Below, piece after piece: positions 28,010 to 35,670 of a DNA stretch of 64,000 nt. The notes beneath the pieces were generated by a model that saw only the letters and a program-made list of their open reading frames with translations, made no database searches and was not told the DNA's origin. Numbering within the stretch: position 1 is the stretch's first letter; each line of letters starts with the position of its first letter. Location of the stretch: the NCBI RefSeq assembly GCF_001509475.1, contig NZ_LLZG01000036.1:84059-148058 (forward strand). Reading direction: 5' to 3'. The translations under genes were made by a program, and so were the position numbers. This DNA is from Streptomyces regalis. Lineage in GTDB: Bacteria; Actinomycetota; Actinomycetes; Streptomycetales; Streptomycetaceae.

Positions 28010-28603
28010 TTACGCCGGGGTGTCCCCCTGGCTGTAGCCGTTCGCGATGAGCGTGCGGAGCCGGTCGAGCGGCTCCTCCTCGGTACCGGTGCCTTTGATC
28101 CAGGCAACGGAACAGGCCGCGAGGAACAGGTCGTGCCCGCGCACCGACGCGCGCACGCGCCCCGCGAGCTGCGCGGCTCGCACGTACTGATCGGTGGCGG
28201 AGATGAGGATGTCGCAGGGAATCGTGAGCGGGTTGTCCGGCTCCTGCGCCCGGGCCGCGGCCATGAGCGGGTCCGGCAGCCCGCTGAAGGCGCTGAAGTA
28301 GTCCTCCATCGCCCGCAGCCACTGCTCCAGCGCCTCGGCGGGGTCGTCGAGCCGCTTGATGTCCGCCTGACGAGCCGCCAGCTCCTCGGAGCGCGTCTGC
28401 AGCACAGCCGCCAGCAGCGCCTCCCGGGTGGGGAAGTGCCGGTACAGAGTGCCGGGCCCGACGCCCGCCTCCTTGGCCACCGCCTCGAGGGAGGTGCCGA
28501 CCCCGTGCTGCAGAAAGTGGCGCTGCGCGGTCTCCAGGAGGGCAGCGCGGTTGCGCTGAACGTCCGCGCGGGGCTTGCGTCCCCGCAGTTCACCGGCGCT
28601 CAT
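28010..28603 (-). CDS. TetR/AcrR-family transcriptional regulator
   Basis: A 197-residue repressor-type protein. The HTH lies at about 17-62: NRAALLETAQRHFLQHGVGT, SLEAVAKEAGVGPGTLYRHF, then PTREALLAAVL. The C-terminal helical ligand domain is of usual length, with a SAWIKG-like segment (ACSVAWIKGTGTEEEPLDRL) near the end. It is upstream of the F420-reductase-like gene in the same direction and probably controls it and itself through the inverted/direct repeats at 28644-28692. Confidence 0.85.
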   Translation of the reverse strand: MSAGELRGRKPRADVQRNRAALLETAQRHFLQHGVGTSLEAVAKEAGVGPGTLYRHFPTREALLAAVLQTRSEELAARQADIKRLDDPAEALEQWLRAMEDYFSAFSGLPDPLMAAARAQEPDNPLTIPCDILISATDQYVRAAQLAGRVRASVRGHDLFLAACSVAWIKGTGTEEEPLDRLRTLIANGYSQGDTPA

Positions 28604-28643
28604 GCGCCCTCCTGCCTGCCCTGATCCTGCGGCCGCATCAAAG

Positions 28644-28692
28644 CGGATGCTGCCTCCGTATGCATTCGAGAGTAAAGCGGAGGCGGCATCCG
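28644..28692. promoter_or_regulatory. Candidate TetR operator
   Basis: CGGATGCTGCCTCCG (28644-28658) and CGGAGGCGGCATCCG (28678-28692) are inverted copies with two mismatches, separated by 19 bases of lower GC that could hold a promoter. AAAGCGGA also repeats directly at the start of both. They lie 40-90 bases upstream of the TetR start. Confidence 0.6.
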
Positions 28693-28936
28693 GTCAATTC
28701 GGCGACCCGACCACGGAGCCCGGACAGCACAGGGCCCACCTGTCTGGCCGCAGCGCGCAGAGCAAGAGCCGTGCGGAAGTGGGCGTGCGGGGTGCCGCGC
28801 CGCCGGTCCCGACTTCCGGCGTCCTGGACCGTGACCCGCATGCATCACCAGCACCCCTGACCGGGTTCGGGACACAGGTCTCCAACTTGTTCGGCCCTCC
28901 TGCGCCGAGCCCTGACCCGTCCCCCGGCCCAGGACG
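28693..28936. other. Non-coding stretch
   Basis: Short open frames on both strands have no family pattern, ribosome site or consistent codon use. I see no gene here between the TetR promoter and the end of the XRE regulator. Confidence 0.5.
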
Positions 28937-29776
28937 TCAGGGGGTGAGCTGCTGGTGCCCTATGACGGAGAGCAGTTCGAGCTTGCTGTGGCTCTCCGTG
29001 CCGGGGCGAGTGGTCAGCACCACCAGGGTCTGGGCGCGGTTCTCGGTGAACAGGATCTGGGCGTCGACGTCGATGCGGCCGAGTTCGGGATGGAGGATGG
29101 TCTTGCAGTCGTCGTAGCTCTGTGCGACCTCCTGAAGTTCCCACATGCGGACGAACTCGGGGCTGTGTTCCTGGAGTTCGGCGAGGATCCGGGCGGCCCG
29201 GGGGGTGTTGCTGCCGGCTGTCAGCGCGGCCCGCAGGCGCGCTGCCTGGGCACGGCCGTGGCGTTCGTGGGTCTCCTCGGGAACCATCAGACGTTCGGCC
29301 GGGTCCATGAACCAGCGGTAGTAGCCGCTGCGGGCCAGACCGGTGTGGCGGGTCTGGTCGCCGAGCAGCGCCACGGCCAAGGGGTTCATCGCGAGGGTGT
29401 CGAACAGATCGGTCTGCGCCAGGGCCGGGGAGTCGTCCAGGCGGTCCAGGACCCGCATCAGCGGCGGGCTGACATGTTCGGAGCGTTGGAAGCGGGCCGG
29501 GGCGTTGTGGCCGATGAGCACGAAGAGATGGTCGCGCTCGTCCAGGGACAGCCGCAGCGCCCGGGCGAGAGCCGCGGTGATCTGGACGGAAGGCTGCGGA
29601 GCACGCTGCTGCTCCAGCCGGGCGTAGTAGTCGGTGGACATGCCGGCGAGCTGCGCGACCTCCTCGCGACGCAGCCCCTGGGTACGCCTGCGTGGCCCCT
29701 CGACCAGCCCGACGTCGCGGGGCCGCAGCGTCTCACGCCGGTGGCGCAGGAATGCCGCCAGTTCCTTCTTGTCCAT
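28937..29776 (-). CDS. XRE-family regulator with MmyB-like C-terminal domain
   Basis: A 279-residue regulator. The N-terminal HTH covers about 5-75: ELAAFLRHRRETLRPRDVGL, TQGLRREEVAQLAGMSTDYY and ARLEQQRAPQPSVQ, typical of the MmyB group. The rest is the ligand-binding-like region, with LFDTLAMNPLAVALLGDQTR, YRWFMDPAERLMVP and VLTTRPGTESHSKLELLSVI. ATG at 29776 follows GAGGATGGGGG. The promoter holds a 21-bp palindrome (29809-29829) that recurs upstream of the SDR gene at 30188-30937. That is the usual arrangement for MmyB-type regulators controlling a neighbouring dehydrogenase. Confidence 0.85.
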   Translation of the reverse strand: MDKKELAAFLRHRRETLRPRDVGLVEGPRRRTQGLRREEVAQLAGMSTDYYARLEQQRAPQPSVQITAALARALRLSLDERDHLFVLIGHNAPARFQRSEHVSPPLMRVLDRLDDSPALAQTDLFDTLAMNPLAVALLGDQTRHTGLARSGYYRWFMDPAERLMVPEETHERHGRAQAARLRAALTAGSNTPRAARILAELQEHSPEFVRMWELQEVAQSYDDCKTILHPELGRIDVDAQILFTENRAQTLVVLTTRPGTESHSKLELLSVIGHQQLTP

Positions 29777-29808
29777 GCCCCCATCCTCACCGTATCCCGG
29801 CCGGCTAT

Positions 29809-29829
29809 CCAGAGACCGCCGATCCATGG
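29809..29829. promoter_or_regulatory. 21-bp palindromic operator, XRE regulator promoter
   Basis: CCA-GAGACCGCCGATCCA-TGG, flanked by TAT on the left and CTGAGC on the right. The reverse complement of the core matches the site at 31030-31050 at 20 of 21 bases, while the flanks are in the same orientation at both. It is 33 bases upstream of the regulator start. Confidence 0.7.
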
Positions 29830-30187
29830 CTGAGCACTCCTCTCCCACCTGCGCGAAGCCGCCCATGAGTGAGGCTGACGCCGAGGGCGCTCGCGGCGGG
29901 ACGATCCAATGGTCCCTTGACCTGCATGACCCGCTGGGAAATTCGCTGACCGTCGGCGGTGCGCCGCCGACCGCCGGCAGGGAAGACGGCCTGCGGCGAC
30001 GGTCCCCCGTCGACGACGCCCGACGCTTTGGGAGCGGCCCCGGGCCTCGCCGGCCCGGCCTGGCCGAGACGACGATGTGCGCCGTGTCGGCCGGGCGCTC
30101 GGGCCCGTCGGTACTCAGGACCGAGCCGGTCGTGCCTCCCCGCACCTGCCTGCGTGCTGTTGTTCCGCGTCGGTCACTGCAGGTCGG
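29830..30187. other. Non-coding stretch with one hairpin
   Basis: No convincing gene. GTCGGCGG-TGCG-CCGCCGAC around 29953-29972 is a perfect inverted repeat that could terminate transcription from the SDR gene, although it lies about 215 bases beyond its stop. Confidence 0.45.
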
Positions 30188-30937
30188 TCAGCTGCTGGTG
30201 ATCATGGCGAGGACGTTGTCGTAGGAGCCGTTGGCCTGCGCGTCGCGGATGAACCTGGCGTCCTCGACGACAAGCTCCTTCGCGTCGGGCTTCTCGCGCA
30301 GCAGGTCGAGGGTCTGGGTGAGGAAGTCGTCCAACGGCATGGCGTGCTCGTTGTCCTCCTGGCCCAGCAGGGTCGTGCGCACGCCCGGCGGGGCGACCTC
30401 GATCACCTGGACGCCGGCGTCAGCACCGGCGAGCTGGATGCGCAGGCTCTCGGAGAAGGAGTGCAGCGCGGCCTTGGTCGCGCTGTAGGTCGGGGTGCTC
30501 GGGTACGGTACGAACGCCAGCGCGGAGGTGACGTTCATGACGACCGCGTCGTCCTTGCCCGCGAGCAGGGGCAGGAAGGCGTACGTCATCCGGATCGTGC
30601 CGAGCAGATTGGTCGCGACGTGATCCTCGGCGACCGGGAGTTCGGCCGGGTCGAGGAGGTTCTCCCGCAACATGATGCCCGCGTTGTTGACCAGGACGTT
30701 CAGCCCCGGGTAGCTCGCCGCCACGGTCTCACGGGCCCGGGCGATCGAGTCGGGGTCCGCGATGTCGAGGACGAGCCCGTCGATGCCCGGGTGCTCGGCC
30801 GTGATCCCGTCGAGGAGTTCCTTGCGCCGGCCGGCGACGACCACCTTGTTGCCGGCCTCGTGCAGACGCAGGGCCAGACCGAGGCCGATGCCCGAGGTTC
30901 CACCGGTGATCAGGATCGTGTTGCCGGTCATCTTCAT
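30188..30937 (-). CDS. SDR-family oxidoreductase (DltE-like)
   Basis: A 249-residue short-chain dehydrogenase. Cofactor loop ILITGGTSGIGLGLALRL, VVVAGRRKELLDG, LVLDIADPDSI, NVLVNNAGI, the catalytic Ser in MNVTSALAFVP, and YSATKAAL are all present. The C-terminal part (LGQEDNEHAMPLDDFLTQTL) is of the DltE-like kind. Its promoter carries the same 21-bp palindrome as the adjacent XRE regulator gene, so it is the likely target of that regulator. The natural substrate is unknown. Confidence 0.9.
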   Translation of the reverse strand: MKMTGNTILITGGTSGIGLGLALRLHEAGNKVVVAGRRKELLDGITAEHPGIDGLVLDIADPDSIARARETVAASYPGLNVLVNNAGIMLRENLLDPAELPVAEDHVATNLLGTIRMTYAFLPLLAGKDDAVVMNVTSALAFVPYPSTPTYSATKAALHSFSESLRIQLAGADAGVQVIEVAPPGVRTTLLGQEDNEHAMPLDDFLTQTLDLLREKPDAKELVVEDARFIRDAQANGSYDNVLAMITSS

Positions 30938-31029
30938 GGGGGTCTCGCTCCTTCGGTACGGCGGGCCGGTGAGCGCCCGCAGCCTCGACCGTAGGGGCGC
31001 CCGCGCAGGGGCGGGAGAGGAAGGTTTAT

Positions 31030-31050
31030 CCATGGATCGGCGGTCCCTGG
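31030..31050. promoter_or_regulatory. 21-bp palindromic operator, SDR promoter
   Basis: CCA-TGGATCGGCGGTCCC-TGG, again with TAT before and CTGAGC after. The half-sites fit CCA-N-GGA-N-CG on each side of a central base. It is 93 bases upstream of the SDR start. Confidence 0.7.
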
Positions 31051-31780
31051 CTGAGCCGTAGAAGGCGCCACAGCCGGTCAGCGCCTCCAGACCAGGCGCA
31101 GCGAGCCGCCGGTAGGAGACCCTGGTGGCCAGGGTCACGGTCTGTGCGGTAACGGCGGATCCGTCGTTGAACCGCAGCATCCGCGCGGACCCGCCCGGCT
31201 CCAGCGTCCGCGAGCTTCCGCAGCAGCGCTGCGCCCGCGTGCCCAGCCAGCGTCTTCCCATCGGCCGCCACCGACAGCCCATGCCCCCCGTACGCCTGAC
31301 CACCAGAAAGGATTCCGCTGAATAGCCGGGTTGGCCAACCGCGGACAGTCCTGCGGTCTTCCCTCCAACCCGATGCTGGTGGTGGCGGCCCGGACGACGG
31401 TCGGCACCGTGGCTCCGGTTGTGGACCTCGCTGCACGGCATACGGGCATGAGCACCGTTTGGTCGCCGATGAGCGAGCGGTTGTAGGGCTGCTGGAAAGC
31501 AACGCGGGCTGCCGGGCCGCCTGCCCTGTACCCCGAGTCGGCGAGACGAAGAGGTGACGAGCGCGTCCGTCGACTGTGCAGCACCCAACCACGGTCGCTC
31601 CATCGGTCCGTACGCAAGGGGCCATGTGCGATCTCAGTCGCCTGGACCGGAAGGGTCCGGTCCCAGGCCATTGAGCGGCGCCGTGCCCGTCCCCACGGAC
31701 GGCGCCTGTACCGGCGCGGTGACTATCCGCTCCTGAGCCGTGCCGGTACGTCAGGTGTCACCTCGGTGCAGGGTCGGCGC
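31051..31780. other. Degenerate region without an intact gene
   Basis: All six frames are broken. On the minus strand at about 31200-31275 a short stretch reads DGKTLAGHAGAALLRKLADA, which resembles the start of IS1380-type transposases, but no further match follows in any frame. The rest shows no family pattern. I read this as decayed mobile-element or gene debris in the accessory block. Confidence 0.35.
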
Positions 31781-32255
31781 TCACCGATGGGAGGCGGCTG
31801 ACTGCGGCCGGGCTGCCGTACGAGTGTCGGCGGTGGGCAGGCCGGGGGTGCGAGGCCCTTGGACGGAGACAGCCGGGCCTGCGGACGGTAGGGCCGCCTG
31901 CTGCGGCCGGCGCAGCAGGACGAAGCCCACCGCGGCTGCCAGCACGGTCAGGGCGGCCGCGACGACCAGGCAGAGCTGAAGACCGTCGACGAATGCCTGC
32001 GACAGGGCGCCGAGGACACGCGGGGTGTCCGCGCCCATGCGAAGCCCGCCGACCGCACTCAGTCCGCCGGCGTCCGCGGCCTCGGTGACGCGCCGGACCG
32101 TCGCCCCGTCCAGGCCCGCGGCGGTGAGATGTCCGGGCAGAGCGTCCACGGCCCGAGCGGACAGCAGCGCGCCCAGGACAGCGGGGCCGAGGGCGGCGCC
32201 GAGCTGGCGGAAGGCGTTGTTGGCGGCAGCGGCCATACCGGCCTGGTGGAACGGC
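31781..32255 (-). pseudogene. MFS drug transporter (DHA2 type), C-terminal fragment
   Basis: From about 32255 the minus frame reads HQAGMAAAANNAFRQLGAAL, then GPAVLGALLSARAVDAL, the pattern of the last third of DHA2/EmrB-type 14-helix exporters. A final helix, LCLVVAAALTVLAAAVGFVLL, and a basic tail follow. Everything before GMAAAANN is unrelated, so at least two thirds of the transporter is missing and the fragment cannot work. Confidence 0.7.
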
Positions 32256-32523
32256 AAGGCTCTGTGCCGTCCTTGTCCTGTGATGGCGCAATGTCGGCAG
32301 TGGGCGCTCGACTCGGGCCAGGAGGCCGGTCTGGGGTGGCCTGAGTGAGGACGAGCGTCGTGCGATGAAGCACTGTGCCGCCAGGGTGTCGGCCGGCAGA
32401 GGCTCCGAGCATGGACGATCGTCCTGCGGGTAGTGCCGGCCGTGGTTGCCGGAGCGGCGGCCGGCGTGGGGGCGAGCGATCCGGGCCGGTGCCGGATGGT
32501 GGCGCTGTGTCCCAAGGACATAC
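32256..32523. other. Non-coding stretch upstream of MFS fragment
   Basis: No gene seen. This is the region in which the missing part of the transporter would lie; it ends at the 42-bp hairpin at 32524. Confidence 0.4.
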
Positions 32524-32565
32524 CTCGCCCCGCGGCCGATGGGCGTGGGGGGTCCGCGGGGCGAG
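32524..32565. repeat. 42-bp palindromic inverted repeat, left copy
   Basis: Arms CTCGCCCCGCGG and CCGCGGGGCGAG form a 12-bp stem around an 18-base loop. The whole 42 bp, loop included, recurs in opposite orientation at 33398-33439 with one mismatch. Here it is 18 bases beyond the RNase stop and could terminate that gene. Confidence 0.85.
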
Positions 32566-32583
32566 GGGTCCGTACAGGCTTCC

Positions 32584-32970
32584 TCAGCAGCTGTAGTTGA
32601 TCAGGTCGAACGACGCGTAGTGGTCGGCCGTGTAGTAGTCCTCCCGGTTCTCCTCACCGGTGACGATGCGGCGAGCTCCGCGCGTAGACGAACCAGGCGT
32701 GATGACCGTGTACTCGTGGTAGTACCCGGACGACTGGCTGGGCAGGATGCCTTCCCGGTTCTGGAAGACGGTCCCGTCCTGCGAGTAGGGGTACGGCCCG
32801 CCCTGCGCGATCAGGTCGAGCGTGTTGTGCGCCTGCGAGGGCAGGGCGCCGTAGCAGATGCTGCCGACCGCGGCGGCGGCCGGCGTGGCGGTGACGGTGC
32901 CGCCGACGAGGAGGGCGGACAGGACGGCGGCTGCGGCGCCGATGCGAGTGATTCGTGGGGGGAATCTCAT
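32584..32970 (-). CDS. Secreted guanyl-specific ribonuclease (RNase Sa family)
   Basis: A 128-residue protein with a signal peptide (residues 1 to about 34) and a mature part that lines up with RNase Sa of S. aureofaciens without gaps over the catalytic core: YPYSQDGTVFQNRE, then YYHEYTVITPG and DYYTADHYASF. Equivalent residues are the catalytic Glu86 and His117, Arg97 and Arg101, and the single disulfide Cys39-Cys128. It should cleave RNA after guanosine outside the cell. No barstar-like inhibitor is adjacent. The gene lies inside a segment bounded by inverted 42-bp hairpins. Confidence 0.95.
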   Translation of the reverse strand: MRFPPRITRIGAAAAVLSALLVGGTVTATPAAAAVGSICYGALPSQAHNTLDLIAQGGPYPYSQDGTVFQNREGILPSQSSGYYHEYTVITPGSSTRGARRIVTGEENREDYYTADHYASFDLINYSC

Positions 32971-33187
32971 GCCCTCATGATGACGCGCGTAGACAGTGGC
33001 ATGTCAATGTCAAGACTGGAGATTTTCCCGGCAAGTCCGATGAGTTTTCTGGAAGTTAACCTGGCGCGCGGTGGCCCCACGAAGCCTGCACACTCGGCGG
33101 CGCACGGCGCTGACAGCTCAGAGGGGTGCGCCGGGTTCCAGATGGACGCCGACCAACGGCGCGACCAGCGGGAAGTCCGGTCCACGC

Positions 33188-33388
33188 TCAACCGGACCTC
33201 CGGCTCTCGGCGGCGGCGAACAGCGCGAACGCCAGCACCAGCAGTGCGACGCTCGCGTAGATCTCGAAGCCGTCGAGGAAGTCGATCCGCTGTACGAGTC
33301 CCCAGTGCCAGTCGGTGAACTCGTGCACCAGGCCGGCGACGCCCTGCACCAGGGCGATGAATCCAATGATTTCCAGCAACTGCTTCAT
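33188..33388 (-). CDS. Small membrane protein, 66 residues
   Basis: MKQLLEIIGFIALVQGVAGL, then HEFTDWHWGLVQRIDFLDG, then YASVALLVLAFALFAAAESR: two transmembrane helices joined by a Trp-rich loop, ending in a basic tail. No family name comes to mind. The ATG at 33388 has a GGCGAGAG ribosome site that lies partly within the stem of the right-hand 42-bp hairpin, so folding could hide it. It precedes the RNase gene on the same strand by 217 bases. Confidence 0.65.
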   Translation of the reverse strand: MKQLLEIIGFIALVQGVAGLVHEFTDWHWGLVQRIDFLDGFEIYASVALLVLAFALFAAAESRRSG

Positions 33389-33397
33389 GCCATGACT

Positions 33398-33439
33398 CTC
33401 GCCCCGCGGACCCCCCACGCCAATCGGCCGCGGGGCGAG
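33398..33439. repeat. 42-bp palindromic inverted repeat, right copy
   Basis: Reverse complement of 32524-32565 with a single change in the loop. It sits 10 bases upstream of the small membrane protein and overlaps its ribosome-binding region. Confidence 0.85.
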
Positions 33440-33567
33440 CCATGCCCGACGGAAGTAGACGTTCCGTACGGGCGACGCACGCCGAAAGTCTGCCGCCGTG
33501 CGACTTTGGTCGACGATCAGGCGTGCGATGAGGTGGCGCCGGCCGTCACTGCGTAGATTTGTCGGCC

Positions 33568-34813
33568 GTGAGTGGTGACAAGCCGGAGGCCGTGCCCCGG
33601 ATGTTCGAGGGGCGGCGCTGGCTGCTGCCCTCGGCCATGCTGCGTGAACTCGATCCCGACGCGGAGCGCTCCGGACGGCCCCGGCGTACGGCTCGCGACT
33701 GGGTGGTCGACTTCTGCTGCTTCCTGGTCGCCGTCCTGGTGGGACTGACCGCCGCCGACGCGCTCGACGACCACCCCGACCTCCCGCACACCCTCGTCGT
33801 CGTCGACCAGTGGATCGGTGCGCTCTCGCTGGGCGCGGTCTGGCTGCGGCGCCGCTGGCCGCTCGGGCTGGCCGTGGCGATGACCCCGATCGCCATGGTC
33901 TCCGACACCTCGGGCGGCGTGGGCCTGATCGCCCTGTTCACCCTCGCCGTGCACCGTCCCTTCCGGTACGTGGCCTGGGTCGCAGGCGCCAACCTGGCGC
34001 TGCTCCCGCTCTATATCTGGCTGCGCCCCGAGCCCGGCATGCCCTTCCTCGCCGCACTCGCCTTCTCCATTGCTCTGCTCGGCGCGGTCGTCGGCTGGGG
34101 CATGTTCGTCCGGTCGAAACGGCAGCTCATGCTGAGCCTGCGCGACCGGGCCCGGCGCGCCGAGACGGAGGCACGGCTGCGTGCCGAGCAGGCCCAGCGG
34201 CTCGCCCGGGAGAGCATCGCCCGGGAGATGCACGACGTCCTCGCGCACCGGCTGACGCTGCTCAGCGTGCACGCGGGCGCGTGAGTTCCGGCCCGACGCG
34301 CCCCGTGAGGAGATCGCGCGGGCGGCGGGCGTCATCCGGGAGAGCGCCCACGAGGCGCTCCAGGACCTGCGGGAGATCATCGGTGTGCTGCGGGCCGGTG
34401 AACCCGACGACTCCGGCCGCCCGCAGCCGACCCTCGGGGCGCTGGAGGCGCTGGTCACCGAGTCTCGCGAGGCCGGCATGAAGGTCACCCTCGACCAGCG
34501 CGTCACCGACCCCGCCGCCGTGCCCGCCTCCGTCGGCCGCACCGCCTACCGCATCGCCCAGGAGGGCCTGACCAACGCCCGCAAGCACGCCCCCGGCACG
34601 GAGGTCACGGTCACGGTGACCGGCGCACCGGGTGAGGGCCTGTCGGTATCGGTACGCAACCCCGCGCCCGAGGGCGAGGTTCCCCATGTTCCCGGCTCCG
34701 GACAGGGCCTGATCGGGCTGACCGAACGGGCCACGCTGACGGGCGGCCGGCTGGAGCACGGGCCGAGCGCGGGCGGGGGGTTCGAGGTGCGGGCCTGGCT
34801 GCCGTGGGGATGA
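33568..34813 (+). pseudogene. Sensor histidine kinase (NarL-type partner), frameshifted
   Basis: The first part (GTG 33568, VSGDKPEAVPRMFEGRRW) has four or five membrane helices (about 50-185) and the dimerisation/phosphoacceptor helix IAREMHDVLAHRLTLLSVHA; it stops at TGA 34282-34284. The rest continues in another frame: EFRPDAPREEIARAAGVIRE, SAHEALQDLREIIGVLRAG, the N box YRIAQEGLTNARKHAPG and the G box GSGQGLIGLTER, ending VRAWLPWG. A loss of two bases in HAGA-LEFRP explains the break. The ATPase domain is lost unless reading slips. A sequencing error cannot be excluded. The intact response regulator follows. Confidence 0.8.
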
Positions 34814-34947
34814 GGGGATGAGCGGGGGCGCCCGTCGCCACGCGCGCGTGAGGCGCTGCACACCTCACAGAGTGAGCCCGCGTGCCCGGGGAGGGCTCCT
34901 CGCCGTCCGGCACATCCACGTCGTACAACCGTGATTACGTAAGGCAC

Positions 34948-35628
34948 ATGACTGCGATCAGACTCCTCCTCGTCGACGACGACCCGTTGGTCAGGGCCGG
35001 CCTGTCCTTCATGCTGGGCGGCGCCGAGGACATCGAGATCGTCGGTGAGGCGGCCGACGGCGCCGAGGTCGAGTCGCTGGTCGACCGGACCCGGCCGCAC
35101 GTGGTCCTGATGGACATCCGGATGCCGTCGGTCGACGGCCTCACCGCCACGGAGCGGCTGCGCGGCAGGAAGGACGCCCCGCAGGTCGTGCTGCTGACCA
35201 CCTTCCACGCCGACGAACAGGTGCTGCGCGCCCTGCGGGCCGGCGCCGCCGGGTTCGTGCTCAAGGACACCCCGCCCGTCGAGATCGTCGACGCGGTGCG
35301 CCGGGTCGCGGCCGGTGACCCGGTCCTGTCGCCCACGGTGACCCGTCAGTTGATGGATCACGCGGCCGGCACCGCAGCCGACACGCGCCGCGCACGCGCG
35401 CGTGAGCGGCTCACCGCCCTCAACGACCGCGAACGCGAGGTCGCCGTCGCGGTGGGCCGGGGTCTGTCCAACGCCGAGATCGCCGCGGGCCTCTTCATGA
35501 GCGTCGCCACCGTCAAGACTCACGTCTCGCGCATCCTGGCCAAGCTCGACCTCAACAACCGTGTGCAGATCGCCCTGTTGGCGTACGACGCGGGGCTGTT
35601 GGAGGAAGCGGAGGACGACGGGCACTAG
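34948..35628 (+). CDS. NarL/LuxR-family response regulator
   Basis: A 226-residue regulator. The receiver domain has IRLLLVDDDPLV, the phosphoacceptor Asp56 in VVLMDIRMPSVDG, VVLLTTFHADEQ and the lysine in GFVLKDTPP. The C-terminal LuxR-type HTH covers about 155-215 (LNDREREVAVAVGRGLSNAE, IAAGLFMSVATVKTHVSRIL). It follows the broken histidine kinase and would normally be phosphorylated by it. Whether it still gets a signal is unclear. The ATG at 34948 has AAGG four bases in front. Confidence 0.9.
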   Translation: MTAIRLLLVDDDPLVRAGLSFMLGGAEDIEIVGEAADGAEVESLVDRTRPHVVLMDIRMPSVDGLTATERLRGRKDAPQVVLLTTFHADEQVLRALRAGAAGFVLKDTPPVEIVDAVRRVAAGDPVLSPTVTRQLMDHAAGTAADTRRARARERLTALNDREREVAVAVGRGLSNAEIAAGLFMSVATVKTHVSRILAKLDLNNRVQIALLAYDAGLLEEAEDDGH

Positions 35629-35670
35629 TCGGGGATCCCGAGCGTTGTCGGTGTGTCGGAGGGGAGCGAC

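Noticed and set aside
28600..28936. Several 60-90-codon open frames on both strands
   Set aside because: No ribosome sites, no conserved pattern, and mutually overlapping frames of equal quality.
31026..31671. Possible intact transposase gene on the minus strand
   Set aside because: Only about 20 residues recall an IS1380-type start; all frames break soon after, so at most it is a remnant.
32584..33388. Secreted RNase and adjacent 66-residue protein as toxin and immunity protein
   Set aside because: RNase Sa-type enzymes are inhibited by soluble barstar-like proteins; the neighbour is a two-helix membrane protein without resemblance, so only proximity supports the idea.
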